The notes beneath the pieces were generated by a model that saw nothing but the letters and a program-made list of their open reading frames with translations, ran no database searches and had not been told where the DNA came from. Made by a program: the position numbers and the translations under genes. From assembly GCF_023065955.2 (NCBI RefSeq), contig NW_026622930.1, positions 18,887,449 through 18,951,448 of the forward strand: a stretch of DNA of 64,000 nt, written 5' to 3'. Numbering within the stretch: the first letter of the stretch is position 1; each line of letters begins with the position of its first letter. The DNA is from Ursus arctos. Taxonomy: Eukaryota > Chordata > Mammalia > Carnivora > Ursidae. This document shows positions 45,769 through 58,110 of the stretch, one piece after another.

Positions 45769-47945
45769 TTAACAACAGTAGTGTCAGGGTACTGCCACTG
45801 GAATGAATTACCTCTTTCTTTTTCTGTCTTTCCACTCAAGATTCAAAATTCCAAAAGAGAAAGCACAAAGAGCCCAGGTTGGGTCATTATATCCACTACG
45901 TGGGTATGGGATGAAATTGTCATTTCCATCAACTCGGTGCTAAATGAACCAATTACTTCAGAGTCAATTGAGGTTTTGCTACTATAGGAACAGGAGGAAT
46001 GAATGCAAAAAGCCATGGAATAACAAATGGCCAATATAATTAGTAAAAAGTAAACAAACTGGCAAACATAGCACATGGAAATATAATATTATCAGTAGTA
46101 TCCATATGTATTGTCCGAAGTGTGTTCTTCAGTATTTTAGTAGATTGATATGACTGCATACAAAGAAGAAAAATATAATTGTTTCACTGTCACATAATTT
46201 TGAAAACTATCTTTTCCTTTGATATTGATTAAATAAATCCACAAAAGTGCTGTGAAATTTTATAGTGAAGTAATCTGAATAGTTTTTTTTTTCAAACCTA
46301 TTTGAGTAGGAAACTTTTCTTTCTATATTTTCTTCTTAATTCCAATGCAACACCCAAGAGGATATAAGATTTGGAAAAGAATTAATTAGAATGGCTTTCC
46401 TGAGCGCCACTGGATGAGAAAACATCAGCTTGTTGGCAGTACAAGAAAAATATGAAAATTCACATTGAGCATTTAAAGGAAAACATCCACTTCAAGATAT
46501 TTCAATTGATGTAAGTAGAGTGTCATGGAGGAATAGAATAGCTTCAGTGAAAATAGAGCCTATAAACAAAAAGCATTATGTTATTTTATTGAGTATTGTT
46601 TTTAAAGGTTTTTGTTTGGTTTGGTTTGGTTTTTCCATAACTACATAAGAATAACTATTACTCTATTTCACTGATGCTGAACATATCTTTTAAAAGCATT
46701 TCCTTAGTTTTAAGTCCTCAAGTGGTATATGTGTAAGGGTCATCAAATTTCCCTTATCTTCATCCTAGACATAAAACATATACATTTTAACTGTGAAATA
46801 TAGTTGTACTGTGTTCTTTTGAAATAACACTTTCCTTAACATTGATTCAATTTGCATTTGTTCAATGTATGATTTATTATTTAGCCTCTGGAAATACATG
46901 CACAATGAGAGGGAGTCGGAGAGCAGATCCAAGTGGCATGGAATGGTAATTTCAGTTCGTTTCATTAATCTATATTGCTTCCTAATGTTTAGTAAGAGGA
47001 AGACAATATGAGGTTTTCAGTTCTTCCTTTGACATTAGTTGAGCAAGTATGCATGATGTACAGGTTATATATGACATTATGTATGTTACGGATACAGAAT
47101 TAATAAGATACAGTCTCAACAATGAAGTAATCTAGAACCTTGAGAGACAGAGGAGTGAACAGACAATTTTAAAACAAAACGTAAAAGAGATAGAAAGTGT
47201 TACAAAGTTTCAATAGCAAAAGGATTTTTTGTTGGATTGGGTGGTTTTAAATAACAGTTTTTTGAATAAAGCAAATGTTGAGTGAGTTGGATTTTGACCA
47301 GTAAAGAAGCTGAGGGTGTAAGAAAATTTTAAAAAAGAAAAGTTTGGATTATTGGTGGATAAAGAAAAATAATATTGATATTTTTGAGGGAAAGGGTTGT
47401 AGTCCAGATAACAAGAATACGTGATGTATGAGAGGAAAGTTTGAAAGAAAAGGCTCCAAATGCTGACAGAGTCCATGGAATCTTGGCCCTTAAATGCTCA
47501 ACTGACAAGTTTTTAAAGAATAGGAAATATTGAAGATCATTGAGGAAAGAGGTGAAGATAATCACTAGTAATCTTTTGGAAGACTACTCCAGGACTTTGG
47601 TGGGAGGGCAGTTGAATAAGGGGTAAGATCTAGTAGGAGAAAGTCAAGCTAGACTAATCAAGAGATCACGTGACCTAGAACGTTATGATGATGGGGAAAC
47701 AAAAAGTAATGGGAGTTGAGAGAGGTACAGTTGAAAATATTTTAATAAATAGAATAAACAAGAGACCATATCTGATAAGACATGAGAGGAGAGATAATGG
47801 GGATGCCTAGGAGTGACCTCAAAGTTTTGAGACAAAAAACTGGGAAATTGCCATTTATTTCACTAAAAATAAGGAAGTTTGAAAATTTTGACGGTTTGTT
47901 TATTGAGGAAGCAGATGACTTTGTTTTTGATATGTTTTAGTATTG
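45769..47945. other. Unassigned interval
   Basis: About 2.2 kb of AT-rich DNA. The segment 46610-46632 contains (GGTTT)n. No gene or datable transposon recognised. Confidence 0.4.
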
Positions 47946-48099
47946 ATAGACGGGCATTTATCAAGAGAATATTGTTCATGTCCACCATGTTTCAAATACT
48001 ATACTATCTAATAGATGTTTAGTAAATGAATGCTATACTCAGTTTGTGCCCTCATAGAAGTTAGATTCTAGTGGGTAAGAGACATAAATGTATGTGGTT

Positions 48100-48580
48100 G
48101 ATTTCAAAAATGGTCACAAATTTATCCCTTCCCACCTGAAGGTAGGTTATAGTTTGACATCCTTTGGGTTGGCTGTGTGACACATCTTGGCCAATGGATC
48201 ATTAGCAAACATAACACAAGTAGAGATGTAAAATGTCTGTGCATCGTGCACTCTTATTTTTGAAACCTTAATACTGACGTGTGAAAAAGTCTGGACTAGT
48301 CTGCTCAAGGATGAGAGACATATGGCCGAGTCACTCCTAATGCATCAGCTGACAGCTTGCTAATTGCCAGAACTGTAAGTGAGGTCATCCTAGATCACCT
48401 ATTTGCTAGCTGATGCTTCAGCTGTCCAGAGACAAATAAGAAAGCCCAGAAAGGTTCAGCCAAGTAAGCCCACAGCAGAAGATTCATCCAGTCAACCCAC
48501 AGAATCAGAAGCTAAGCAAATTTTTGTTTTTTAATCTACTAAGTTTTGAGGTACTTACACAGTAAAAGTTATATGATACA
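48100..48580 (+). mobile_element. Old LTR-type repeat (MLT1-like), sense
   Basis: ATCTTGGCCAATGGATCATTAGC near 48184, AAAAGTCTGGACTAGTCTGCTC near 48284, CAGAACTGTAAGTGAGG near 48368 and the terminal CTACTAAGTTTTGAGGTA...ATGATACAATG follow a decayed MaLR-type LTR. The subfamily is not determined. Confidence 0.5.
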
Positions 48581-49145
48581 ATGAATACATACATATATAC
48601 ATACTTATGTACAAATATTATTGATACTGTTCTTCAATGATCAGGTCTTATACTCTTCAAATTACTTACCCCCTTGATGCTGTAATCTCAGTCTCTTGCA
48701 AACCACTCTCTGACAAACCACTTCTTATTTTTCTATCTCAAGCCCTCTAATGTCCTGTCTCCAAAAGTCCTATAACTGACCATGATCTATTATACAATGA
48801 TATAATCTTCTTACTGTACCTCACCACCTTATTGCTCTCTTTTGCATTGTCATCTAACTTAAATTCCATGACCGCTCATTAACATCTGTCTTATATTCTT
48901 GTCTCCTTTGTCCCTTCATGTTTTGCCACTTCCATTAACAAAATTGCAGCTAGTGAAATCTTGTTGCCCAACCCTTGTATCTACCGATATAACTGAGCAT
49001 GGTTGAAAAACTGCACAAGCATTGTTGCTGGACTCTATATTCATGACCATTGACCTCAACCTCCAGTGCTTTCAAAACACCCCCAGTTACTCAAAATATA
49101 CCCTCAGAGGCATTTTGCTTTCCTAACTCTCCTAGAAAAGTTTTT
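48581..49145. other. Pyrimidine-rich unassigned sequence
   Basis: A C/T-rich plus strand that resembles the coding strand of L2 in composition. I cannot align it to a specific L2 segment. Confidence 0.35.
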
Positions 49146-49275
49146 TCTCAAACTTCAGTAAGCACACAAATCACCTGGGCAGCTGAGTACTCATTTCAGA
49201 TTTTGATCTGGTAAGCTTGGGAAGGACTTGAAATTCCACATTTCTAACAAACTCCCAAAGACGTTGACACTGTTT
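49146..49275 (+). mobile_element. hAT-Charlie MITE (MER5-type), decayed
   Basis: TCTCAAACTTCAGTAAGCACACAAATCACCTGGGCAGCTGAG (49146-49187) and CCACATTTCTAACAAACTCCC near 49237 match the usual TTCTCAAACTTTAGTGTGCATCAGAATCACCTGG...CATTTCTAACAAGTTCCC order. Confidence 0.75.
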
Positions 49276-50300
49276 TTTCTTATATCATACCCTTAGGAAA
49301 AGGTTCTAGGTGATGATTCCATGTTCTTCTCTCTCCTTAACCCCATATCTCCTCCCCATCCTTGCTTCCAGTTAGTGATCCTGCTCCTGACTTCATTGAA
49401 GCTGTCAAAAGAGAAAGCTAACAGTCTTAGCATCATAGTTTCCTATGTAACAACCTCTGTATTTTTACAATCATCTGATTCACCATCAATCAGCTCTGTG
49501 TGATCCTAATGAAAGCCAATGCCTTCTTCTGTAGAGATCCCATCTCCTCTTATCTAGTTAGGCACATTTTCCCCAAAACTTTCCTCCTCTTTGTCTTATA
49601 TTGTGTTTTCACATTCTTCTGCTTTGCTAAGTGTGGGTACAGATAAGAAGTATGCAATTCTCATTTAAACTCACTCCAAGCTTTTACTACCATTACACCC
49701 CTGAAACCTCTCCTGTCAAATCACCAATAAACTTTATGTAGTGAAATCCAATGATCAATTATTAGTCAATACATTACTTGAACTGCTTTGCATTTGACAC
49801 ATTTTATCAGTCTCTTCACAGTTCCCAGCATATCTCTGGGGTTTTTTCTTGTCTTATAGGGCACTCGATCTCTTTTCCAAGTCCCTCAACCATGTAATAT
49901 TACCTCATAAAGACTCAATCCTTACTTCTCCCCTATTCCCCTCCCCTACTTTTCCCTACTCTTCTCTTTCTTCTCCTGTCCCTTCACCTTTCTTTTGCTT
50001 CTATTTTATGTTCACAACCATTTCATCTTGTCTTGTATCATGACTTCAAATTCCATCTTGATTTCTAATTGTGTATGGCCGCCCCACAATTTGCTCCTAT
50101 TATGCAGATCCTTATGTGTACCACTGGTTGTCTCCAAACAAAGGACTGATAGATATCTCAACCCAACATTTCCAATAGAAAACTCCTAAATGCCCCCTCC
50201 TGCCAAACTTTCTTGGTCCTCAGTTATATCCATCTTAGTCTATGGCAATTCCATCTCGTCTTCTGGTCATTCTTAGTTGCTCACAGTTGAATCAAAAAGA

Positions 50301-50730
50301 TGAGGGATCAGAAGCATAGCTGAACACAAAGCATAAGCTGACGCCTTGCAACCTCCCCCCAACTCCCACTCTGGGTGGGACATGTCTGACATTCTTCCAG
50401 GAAGCTCCCCAACCATCTTAATGCTAACGCCTTGCTAGAGGGAAAAACAACCTTAACTTGACAAAGGCAAGGTCTCCTGTATCCTGTGAGTCTTCTTTAA
50501 CATATGAAAGTATTTTCTCAACCTCCCTGTTTCCTTACCTCGCCCATCCTCATAGTATATAATCAGCCACCCCTCACAACCCTGGGCCACAGCTCTATCT
50601 GCCCATGGATTCTGTCCCCATGCTTTAATAACCCACCATTTTGTACCAAAGACGCCTCAAGAACTCTCTTGGTCCTCAGTTCCGGACTCCAGCCCTTCGA
50701 ACCTCACCGATATTCTAAAACCACATCACA
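50301..50730 (+). mobile_element. Solo ERV LTR inserted in L2
   Basis: An LTR-like block starting TGAGGGATCAGAAGCATAGC with a TATA-like AGTATATAATC (50554-50564), then CCCATGCTTTAATAACCCACC (AATAAA degenerate), CACCATTTTGTACCAAAGACG and TCTTGGTCCTCAGTTCCGGAC near 50670. I recall this layout from carnivore gammaretrovirus-like LTRs. No internal sequence is present. The right boundary is uncertain by about 15 bp, and I could not fix a target-site duplication. Confidence 0.65.
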
Positions 50731-51060
50731 ATCAGTCAAGAACTCTGTCATATTGACTTCCAAGATTCGTCCAGCAGCTGAGCACTTTTTACCACCTCTA
50801 CTGCTACCCTTTGGTCTTTTCTCAAATAAACTACTGAAAAAGGCTCCCACTCGGTCTATCTCCGCCTCCAACAGCAGCTAGAATCACCTTTTAAACATCC
50901 AAGTCAGATTCCCTGCTCCAGCCCTGTAATAGCTTTCGACTTCATCCAGAGTGAAAGCCAGACATTTTACAATCTACAAGATTTTGCACAACCTCTCTAT
51001 CTCTATGTATCACTTCTCTGATCTCATCTTCTACAATTCCCTTAGCTACCCTTATCCCTC

Positions 51061-51097
51061 CACTGCCACCACCACCCCCGCCCCCCGCCCCCGCCAG
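51061..51097 (+). repeat. (CCACC)/(CCCCG)-rich low-complexity tract
   Basis: CACTGCCACCACCACCCCCG passes into C5-G runs within the L2 3' part. The C-runs on the plus strand give G-runs on the minus strand that could form a G-quadruplex. Confidence 0.8.
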
Positions 51098-51479
51098 CGA
51101 CTCAGCAACACTTCCTTGCTGTTGCTCCAAACACGTCAGACGGGTTCCTGGGTGCATTCAGATGAATACATTTGTATTCATTGTCTTTACCCGGTAAACT
51201 CTTCCTCAGATTAAACCATTGTTTAATCCCATCACATTCTTTAAATCTTTTCAGAGAAGCCTGATCTCTTTATTTAATAATGAACACATGTCCTCCCATC
51301 CCTCCACCCATCACTCCCTTTATCCTCGTATTGCTGGGTTTCTTTGGGCCATACCAATTATCATCTTCTATACTTCTGTATTGTAAAATACATTTCTTTA
51401 TTATGGTTAGTATTTATTGTCAACCTTAAACTTAATTTCAATAGTTCTAAAAGCCTTTGTATGTTTCCACTGATATAGC

Positions 51480-53640
51480 CCAAGTGCCTAAAACTGTGTC
51501 TAGAAGATAGCAGAATGCAACAAATTGATGGAATGGGAATAAGACAGTATGTTAGATACTAACAGGGAGAGAGTTACCAGACACTTGATCTGTCGATGCG
51601 CATTGCATTACCTGAAGCGTCAGGGTATTTTTTCCTGAGCTACACATGGAAAACATTTTGAAAATTGGCATCTGTATTGCTTGCATAAGAACTGCAGTTC
51701 AGCATTCCACAAATCGTTCTGAATCCTGTTTTAGAGCTCCAACTGGCATAGCTGTTAATTTCTCAGTATTTACTTGTTCATTTACAAATCAAAGTATTAA
51801 TTTAACTTGAAACCTTGGAGAGTAACCTCTTTAGGCACTTTATAATGCCAATGGCAGGTTACTGTCTTTCTAATACCATCCTCACAGACACTGTGAATGG
51901 AATTACCGGAGCTCACTTACCATTCAATTACCAGTGCACCTATTGCTTGGTTTTCGAAGCCTCACTGTGCATTTTAAAAAGGTCTATTTAGTGAAGCAAC
52001 ATAATTTATTTAAGAAGGCTTTAAAAATACACATGACATCCATCTTTTCAGTCAGTAGCACATTGCATGTAAGAGCAATTATAAACAAAACAAAAAATTA
52101 AATTCCTGCAACTGAAACACAAGTGTCTCGCTTGTAAGAGTTCATCGGCAGGTCTATTTGCATAGGCTTCACCGAAGAGAGAGAAGCATCCTATACAAAA
52201 GAAAGTGCACTGTCTGCTTTCAAGCCTGGAACACACGAGTACGTCCAGCAAATGTACAAATCTGTGTTCCGGGTTTCAAGCAGACATTCAAGCAGTTCAC
52301 CGTTGAGGGTGTCCAGGCAGATAGGTGTTTGAGACTGTTTCTGAGGCAGCATTTCAAGTTTGGGAAGATCACGTTGACCTTTGTAGCACACTGTGTGAGC
52401 AAATGGGTTTCTTGTTCAAGCTTCTGCAACAAACGGTGGCAAAGCTGTTTGCAAAGTTGTCTCTAATAAGACAGCTTAAATGTGTTGCCACATGGGTATT
52501 TCTGATCAAGATTTACGAGCTCTCTGAAGGAGACTGCATAAAGAATCAAAGAATCTGCCAGCAGTTGAGATGCAACCACAGGAAACGTCAAAGGCAGATT
52601 TCAGCCGAATGTTCTGGTGAAATGGAAATAACCAGAGAAGTGAAATCCATGTGTGTTCTTTCAAAGGACCCTCTGATACACAGGTTATGTGCTTAGGGGA
52701 GAGACAAGTCGCCAGGATCCCCAGGGCGTCCCTGGAGTGTGAGCGGCTGCCTCTGCAGTGTTCTCCCAGGCCTGCCGACTGCCTGCATGGTAAAATTCGC
52801 CCAGGGTTCGTGGCCACAGGAAATCCCCTGAGGAAAACAGAGCCAGAGGCAAATACTCATCTAGTTCCTCCCTATCTAACAACACTCATTTTTTTCCCAG
52901 GGGATACTAACTTCAAACAACATTAAGTAGGGGGGAAAAAGTGACAGAATTGCCTGCCCCTCAGACAGTGTTCCTAAATAGGGCAGGACAGAACCATTTG
53001 GTGTTTTTTAGCAATAGTGGAAAATTGGAGATTAGGGGTGGGTGAGAAGCTGTGGGCTGATGATATATTGGCTGTCTTCTGATCCTTTTCCCACGTCATC
53101 ATGCAAGCTATTCACGCACATGATTGGGAAGCCAGCAAATACACTCCAGTAAGTCACTGACGATAAGATCTAGCGTGGTGCTCAATTCAACAAGTCCGTC
53201 CAAAGAAATGCCTGTAGCAGCTGGTCCTAGCGATTGCCTGATACTCACAGCAATAAGAGTAAGGAGGAAGGCTTGGTGTAACCTGCATGATGTTATTTTC
53301 GTAAACTTAATTAAAAAATGTAAAATGAAGTTACGCTTAACTGACAGAAGTGACACATATATTCCTACCTTCAATAAGCAGCTATTAAGTGCAAAATGAA
53401 GGAGAGGAATTTCATAAGGAAAAAAGCAATTTTCTAATAACTTAAAGGAAAACATATCACCTTCGAAACAACTTTCAAACATGAATTTTTGTGAGAAATT
53501 ACATCTCTGTTTTACTACTGTAATGGCCTACTTGGAAATGCTAAACACCCTCATTTCAGGGATGATCATTCTTCTCTGGCCTGAGACTTGTTCTGGTCTT
53601 TCTGCCAAGCTCATCGTGACATTATCTGACTTTGGACTAT
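51480..53640. other. Non-repetitive, balanced-composition block; possible conserved non-coding DNA
   Basis: About 2.1 kb that contains no SINE, LINE, LTR or microsatellite that I can recognise, in a window where such elements are frequent. Between 52130 and 52930 GC content rises, and moderate open frames of 66-123 codons overlap on both strands. None shows a domain, a consistent frame preference or good splice sites, so I do not call a gene. Plausible roles are a regulatory element or a non-coding RNA exon. Confidence 0.35.
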
Positions 53641-53735
53641 GTGTTTATAATTATATATAATATGATATGATATATACACATAATAGATATAATACGTAGA
53701 TACCTAGTATCTATATATTATCAATTTTTTTTCCC
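53641..53735. repeat. AT-rich low-complexity tract
   Basis: ATATAATATGATATGATATA and TATAGATATAATACGTAGATA runs; no gene. Confidence 0.8.
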
Positions 53736-53759
53736 TAAACACTGACCAGAGCTTCCCAG

Positions 53760-53905
53760 GGGTGTAGACAGCCTTGGTTTCATCCCAGATAAGGTGTTTG
53801 CCAGTTCAGTCGTTTTAGGAAAGTCATTTAAATTTCCAGAACATCAGACTTTGTCCGTATAATAAAGGGGCTGCGAAAAAGAGCTCTCACAGTGGTTCTT
53901 AACAG
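53760..53905 (+). mobile_element. MIR fragment, sense, decayed
   Basis: GGTTTCATCCCAGATAAGG, GGAAAGTCATTTAAATTTCC and ACTTTGTCCGTATAATAAAGGGG follow the MIR core. Confidence 0.55.
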
Positions 53906-55119
53906 ACTATCTTATTATTTTGTAATCATGTCTAGTCTAAAGTCCCTTATGAGCATAAGGTGGGTACCTGAAGATGAGCCTTTGAAGATTTACACATATC
54001 TGAGTCATCACATCATTGCTTTACACTTAGATAGCAGTAAACTTTTTAAACTCTCTCCACATATGCTTTCTTATAACAACCCTGAATGGGACATAGGAGA
54101 GACATTACTGTTATGTTTTTTTGGATGAGGAAAAGGAAATGCAGAGTTAAGATTTTCCATCTCCCATCTAGTGTTCTGTGAATACCTGCTTTACGCTTTC
54201 AGATATGAAAGCAACAACTCTTTGTCCTTAGAAATAAATACAAATAGCCTCTAAGATTCCTCATTTATCATTTTTTAAGGATGTACAGGATATTTCAGTA
54301 TCCTGGATAAACTACGAGTGCAATTCACTGACTATATGAAGGCAATGTAGTTGTTGTTGTGGTTAATGGACAACAAAACCTCTGTGAGCCCTAACGGAGG
54401 ATATACGGCGTGGTCATAAGATAAATGCCAGGAATTTGTTTAACATATGTATGTATTATGTCAGGCTACTATATCAGTGTGAATAAGTTATGTAATGCTG
54501 CAGTAACAAACCTCAAAATCTCAGCGGCTTAGTCTATGAGTCCATCAATGGGAAGCTCTGGATTGTTCTCTAACATCTTTACTCAGAGATCCCCCATGTT
54601 GGTGTAGCTTCTATACAGATTATACCTAGAATCATGGCAGAGGGGGTAACATGGGGGTCTGGAAAAGTATACAATGGCCCTTAATGTATCTTCCCACATG
54701 TGATAAGCATTTCTCAGCTCATATCTCATTCATCTAAACAAGCCATATGACCATGCTTGAATTCAAACTGCAGGGAAGGATAAAAAGAAAATGTTGTAAA
54801 GATTAAAAGACTACCGTACCTAATTCCAAAATAAGTTGATATACTTAAAAAGATGGTACAGATTACTAAGGTAACTAATTTTATATACTTAAACAGTAGA
54901 AGTGTCAAAATACAATGACCAGATGTCAAAAAATAGGTTAAAGACCTCCAAAAATCTGTTCCTCCATAAAAGTATTAAGTATCAAGTATTCATGCTTGAT
55001 GGTTCAAAATCAACCTTTTTTAAACTCAAGAAATCAACCAAAGCAAAAATACAATTATTCAAGAAAAATGGCTATATCTCAGTGAAAAGAAAGTTTTAAT
55101 TTGCCACGATTCTTTCCAT
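53906..55119. other. Mostly unassigned; old repeat-like segment at 54480-54720
   Basis: AATGCTGCAGTAACAAACCTCAAAATCTCAGCGGC (54494-54528) is the start of a common old mammalian interspersed repeat (ctgctgtaacaaac...aatctcagtggc). It then decays beyond recognition. The rest is unassigned. Confidence 0.45.
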
Positions 55120-55138
55120 CCCCCCCCCCCCCGCCCCC
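55120..55138 (+). repeat. Poly(C) tract
   Basis: C13 followed by G and C5; long C-runs are error-prone in sequencing, so the exact length is unsafe. Confidence 0.85.
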
Positions 55139-56407
55139 AATATATTTTTGGTCTCCTTACAAACCAACAGCCTTACAATTCTAGTAGCTATAAAACCCAG
55201 CAGCCTGGCAGTTTAGCAGCCACTGCAGGGGACAGATCAGGATTGGAGCTTCTCAAAAGTCCCCATGCCCAGGACAGAATCATTATTTGACACATGTGGA
55301 AGGTCCCTGAAAAATCTCTATTCTTAGGGCTTGTCTGTACTGATATGACTCAGTGTGTGCTCTCAGCAAAAAGATCCATACTAAAGGCATTTGTCAAAAA
55401 TAATCACTGGTAATTGTTTAACATCACAGAAGCTTGAAGCAGCAACACCAGTTACCAACAATCATAAAAAGACAAAGTGCAGAAAGAAGTATCCATAGTG
55501 GACTTGGAAAAACTCTAATGTATTTATGGAAAGTTAGAAGGCTCTGCAAATATAAAGGACTATGTACATGCCCAGGAAATAGCTGTGAAGACCCTAGTCT
55601 CTCATCTCTAGCTGACCTTGAAGGTCTGCATGAACAGAAAGTGAAGGCTGCGGCAGAGTTGCCTGGTCTGTTCTCAGCAAGGTTCAAAGCATCTAAGGAA
55701 ATCTCTGTCCAATCAAGAGCTAACCACTAAGCAAACTGGGAAAAGATTTCAGTGGTTCCACCAGACAAATAATACAGACTTTATAAAAAATAGTCCAAAC
55801 AAAAACACAATACAGACCCACCAAAATAATCCATGAGGTTGTTCACTTTTTTGAAATACTAATATCAGAAATAATGAATGTCATATAAATAAGTTAAGTA
55901 CAATTCACTTCGGGTGGGGAAAAAAGTTCTTTCTTCTTTATGATTTATTTTCCTGATACAAAAATATTCATTGAGCAGCCATGATGAACCAGATACTTGT
56001 TCAGGCGAGGCTACATTACTGAAACAGAATGCACAGTGTCCTGGGGCAGATTGCTGAATCTCCCAGGTACTCATGATCCCCACATTCCTTCAGAGACTCC
56101 TGTGTTCTCTCCACATCCCTGCCATTTTGGTTTCTCTTGGGCTCATGGTAACCTAATTTAGAGAATGCATCCTTGGCCTCTGTTGAAACTGTGTGTGGCA
56201 GCATGACAGTGGGGTCCAAGTATTGAAAGGTGAGCAGAAGGGTGTCTATTCCAGGTCAAATCTTTCCAAAGGAAGTTGTTTTTTTGACTGTAGGGATTTG
56301 AAGGAACTGACTCCATTTCCTTTCTCACTAACTGTGAAGGAGACAGCATGGAGGCAAGATGGCATTGATCCTTTGTTCCCTGCAACACCTTAGCAAAGGC
56401 AAGTTCC
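55139..56407. other. Unassigned, mostly non-repetitive interval
   Basis: No named repeat or gene recognised. Frames of 60-98 codons occur on both strands at 55430-56420, without family resemblance or splice context. Confidence 0.35.
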
Positions 56408-56605
56408 AGACGGAAGGACACAGGTGGCTATGTAGTTGGATCAGCTGATTGCTCTACATCTCACCCACCTACCTCTGGCTCCCTGTGAGAGAAAATGATC
56501 AGATTAAGACGGAAGGACACAGGTGGCTATGTAGTTGGATCAGCTGATTGCTCTACATCTCACCCACCTACCTCTGGCTCCCTGTGAGAGAAAATGATCA
56601 GATTG
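56408..56605 (+). repeat. Near-perfect two-copy tandem duplication, 99-bp unit
   Basis: The unit beginning AGACGGAAGGACACAGGTGG at 56408-56506 is followed directly by a copy at 56507-56605. They are identical for the first 98 bases and differ only in the last (A/G). The unit is complex sequence, with no microsatellite and no transposon ends. It contains CAGCTG and two CCCACCTACC-like motifs. Identity this high implies a very recent duplication, gene conversion or an assembly artefact. Confidence 0.98.
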
Positions 56606-57900
56606 AGTTGATCTACTTTATTTTTTACTTGTCTTTATTATCTATACCCTTAAGTAGTAAAATTATTCCTTCTTATCCTCTAATGAATAGTTTGAGCAGT
56701 TTGTTCAAAATGAAATCAATAAGAAAGTTAGCTTATTTCCTCATCAAGGAATCTCATGCTTTATTTCCCCAGAGATCTCCTTTTTAATTCTCAAAATCTT
56801 TTAAAAATTAAGTATCTAATTTTACTGTGAAATAGCATCTCTGAACATAACCTATTTCCTGCAAAAGTACCTTGATAACTATTGTTTTGTATTTTCAAGT
56901 TAAGTTAGCTTTGTTTGAGAAATTCTGATGAGCATTTCTTTCTAGTGGGTTCTCTCTCATTAAATTTGGAAGATTTAAATACATTTTCAAGTCATCGTGG
57001 TATTAATTCTTCAGGGAAGAATTCTTCAGGGAAATCCAATGAACTTTCCCTACTGGCATTTCTGGCCTACTTTCAAAAGTTAATTTTCTCTGCTACAAGA
57101 TCTAGCTTAACTAAAAAAGATATAGATATTTTCAGAAAGATCAGAGAATAATTTATACCATGTATAATTCCTACAATGCAGGAAATATCACTTTAGCTCA
57201 ATCTCAAATCCCTTTATTATATCCAGATTCATACAAATATGCTATGTATAGCATATACAAGTGTTTATATACTATTGTATTATATAATACGATATGTGAA
57301 TATTGTAAGTATAAATATGTTACATATATAATGTATTTTTTATTTTACTATTCAACAAGCTAATTTTATTTTAATAGCATTTTTAGCCAATTGAAGGGGC
57401 AGATAAAACTGCAGGTTACAGGAGATGGCCTGACAGAAGTTAAACATAGCCACTGAAGGACCATAGAATAAATAATCAATCCTATCGCAAATACAAAAGC
57501 GTTGGCAAAATTTCACCTATGTGCATTTTATTCACGTTTCTTTTCATTTTTCTAATCCAAGTAATCTTGCAATATTTTCATAGCATCGATTTTATAAACA
57601 CTAACTTGGATCTATGCACAGAAACTACCTAAATTGCTTCAAAATGTTGACGGTTTTTATACCTCTGTCCACAGTACCACTTCTGAGTTCTCATTCACAC
57701 TTGATTGGGGTTATTATATAAGAAAGACTTTTTTAAGACTTTGCAGTCTTCACACGACTTGCTGTTTAGGTAATATATTAGGAAATCTTGTCAGCGCTAA
57801 ATGTCTTTCTAGACTGTGAAATATAAGTTGTCTACTGTTACAATAAAAATATGAAGTTCAAATTAAAAGTTCACTTTATAAACAAAAGTGTACTGTTTCA
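56606..57900. other. Unassigned AT-rich interval
   Basis: No named repeat or gene. A short repeated AATTCTTCAGGGAA occurs twice at 57005-57032. Confidence 0.4.
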
Positions 57901-57939
57901 CTCAAAACCAATTTCATGAGTAATTTTGTCTCAAACCAC

Positions 57940-58110
57940 ATCTCTATCTTCGATTAAAGTGGTCCGCGATGTGATTAGAAGTTGGTCATTAGCATGGACG
58001 TTTAATGATGGCTTTATGATTGACTGCAGCATGATCCTGCCAACTCTTCCCCTGAGCAAAGTCATAGGAGTAACATGAATCAAGGGCAAAGAAAGAATTC
58101 CACTCTGCAG
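57940..58110. other. Non-repetitive block with homeodomain-like TAAT motifs; possible regulatory DNA
   Basis: TCGATTAAAGTGGTCCGCGATGTGATTAG, GGACGTTTAATGATGG and GATTGACTGCAGC lie in about 130 bp of complex sequence. Two of the window's rare CpGs (CGCG at 57964) fall here. There is no open frame or splice context. The regulatory role is inference from composition only. Confidence 0.2.

Larger units (their letters stand above)
49620..51420 (+). mobile_element. L2 (CR1-like LINE) 3' part, split by an ERV LTR
   Basis: The left part follows L2 ORF2: CTGAAACCTCTCCTGTCAAATCACC near 49703, TAGTGAAATCCAATGATCAATT near 49740, TTTGACACATTTTATCAG near 49793, TCAGTTATATCCATCTTAG near 50220. After the LTR it continues: TTTTACCACCTCTACTGCTACC near 50788, AGAGTGAAAGCCAGACATTTTACAATCTACAAG near 50949, TCAGAGAAGCCTGATCTCTTTATTTAA near 51252. 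All frames are broken. This is one of the oldest elements in the window. Confidence 0.8.

Noticed and set aside
50504..50881. 125-codon plus-strand frame
   Set aside because: It crosses from an ERV LTR into L2 sequence, so it cannot be a conserved gene.
52158..52926. Overlapping frames of 66-123 codons on both strands, suggestive of a small gene
   Set aside because: Frames overlap on both strands without preference, no recognised domain and no paired splice sites. Kept only as a repeat-free block.
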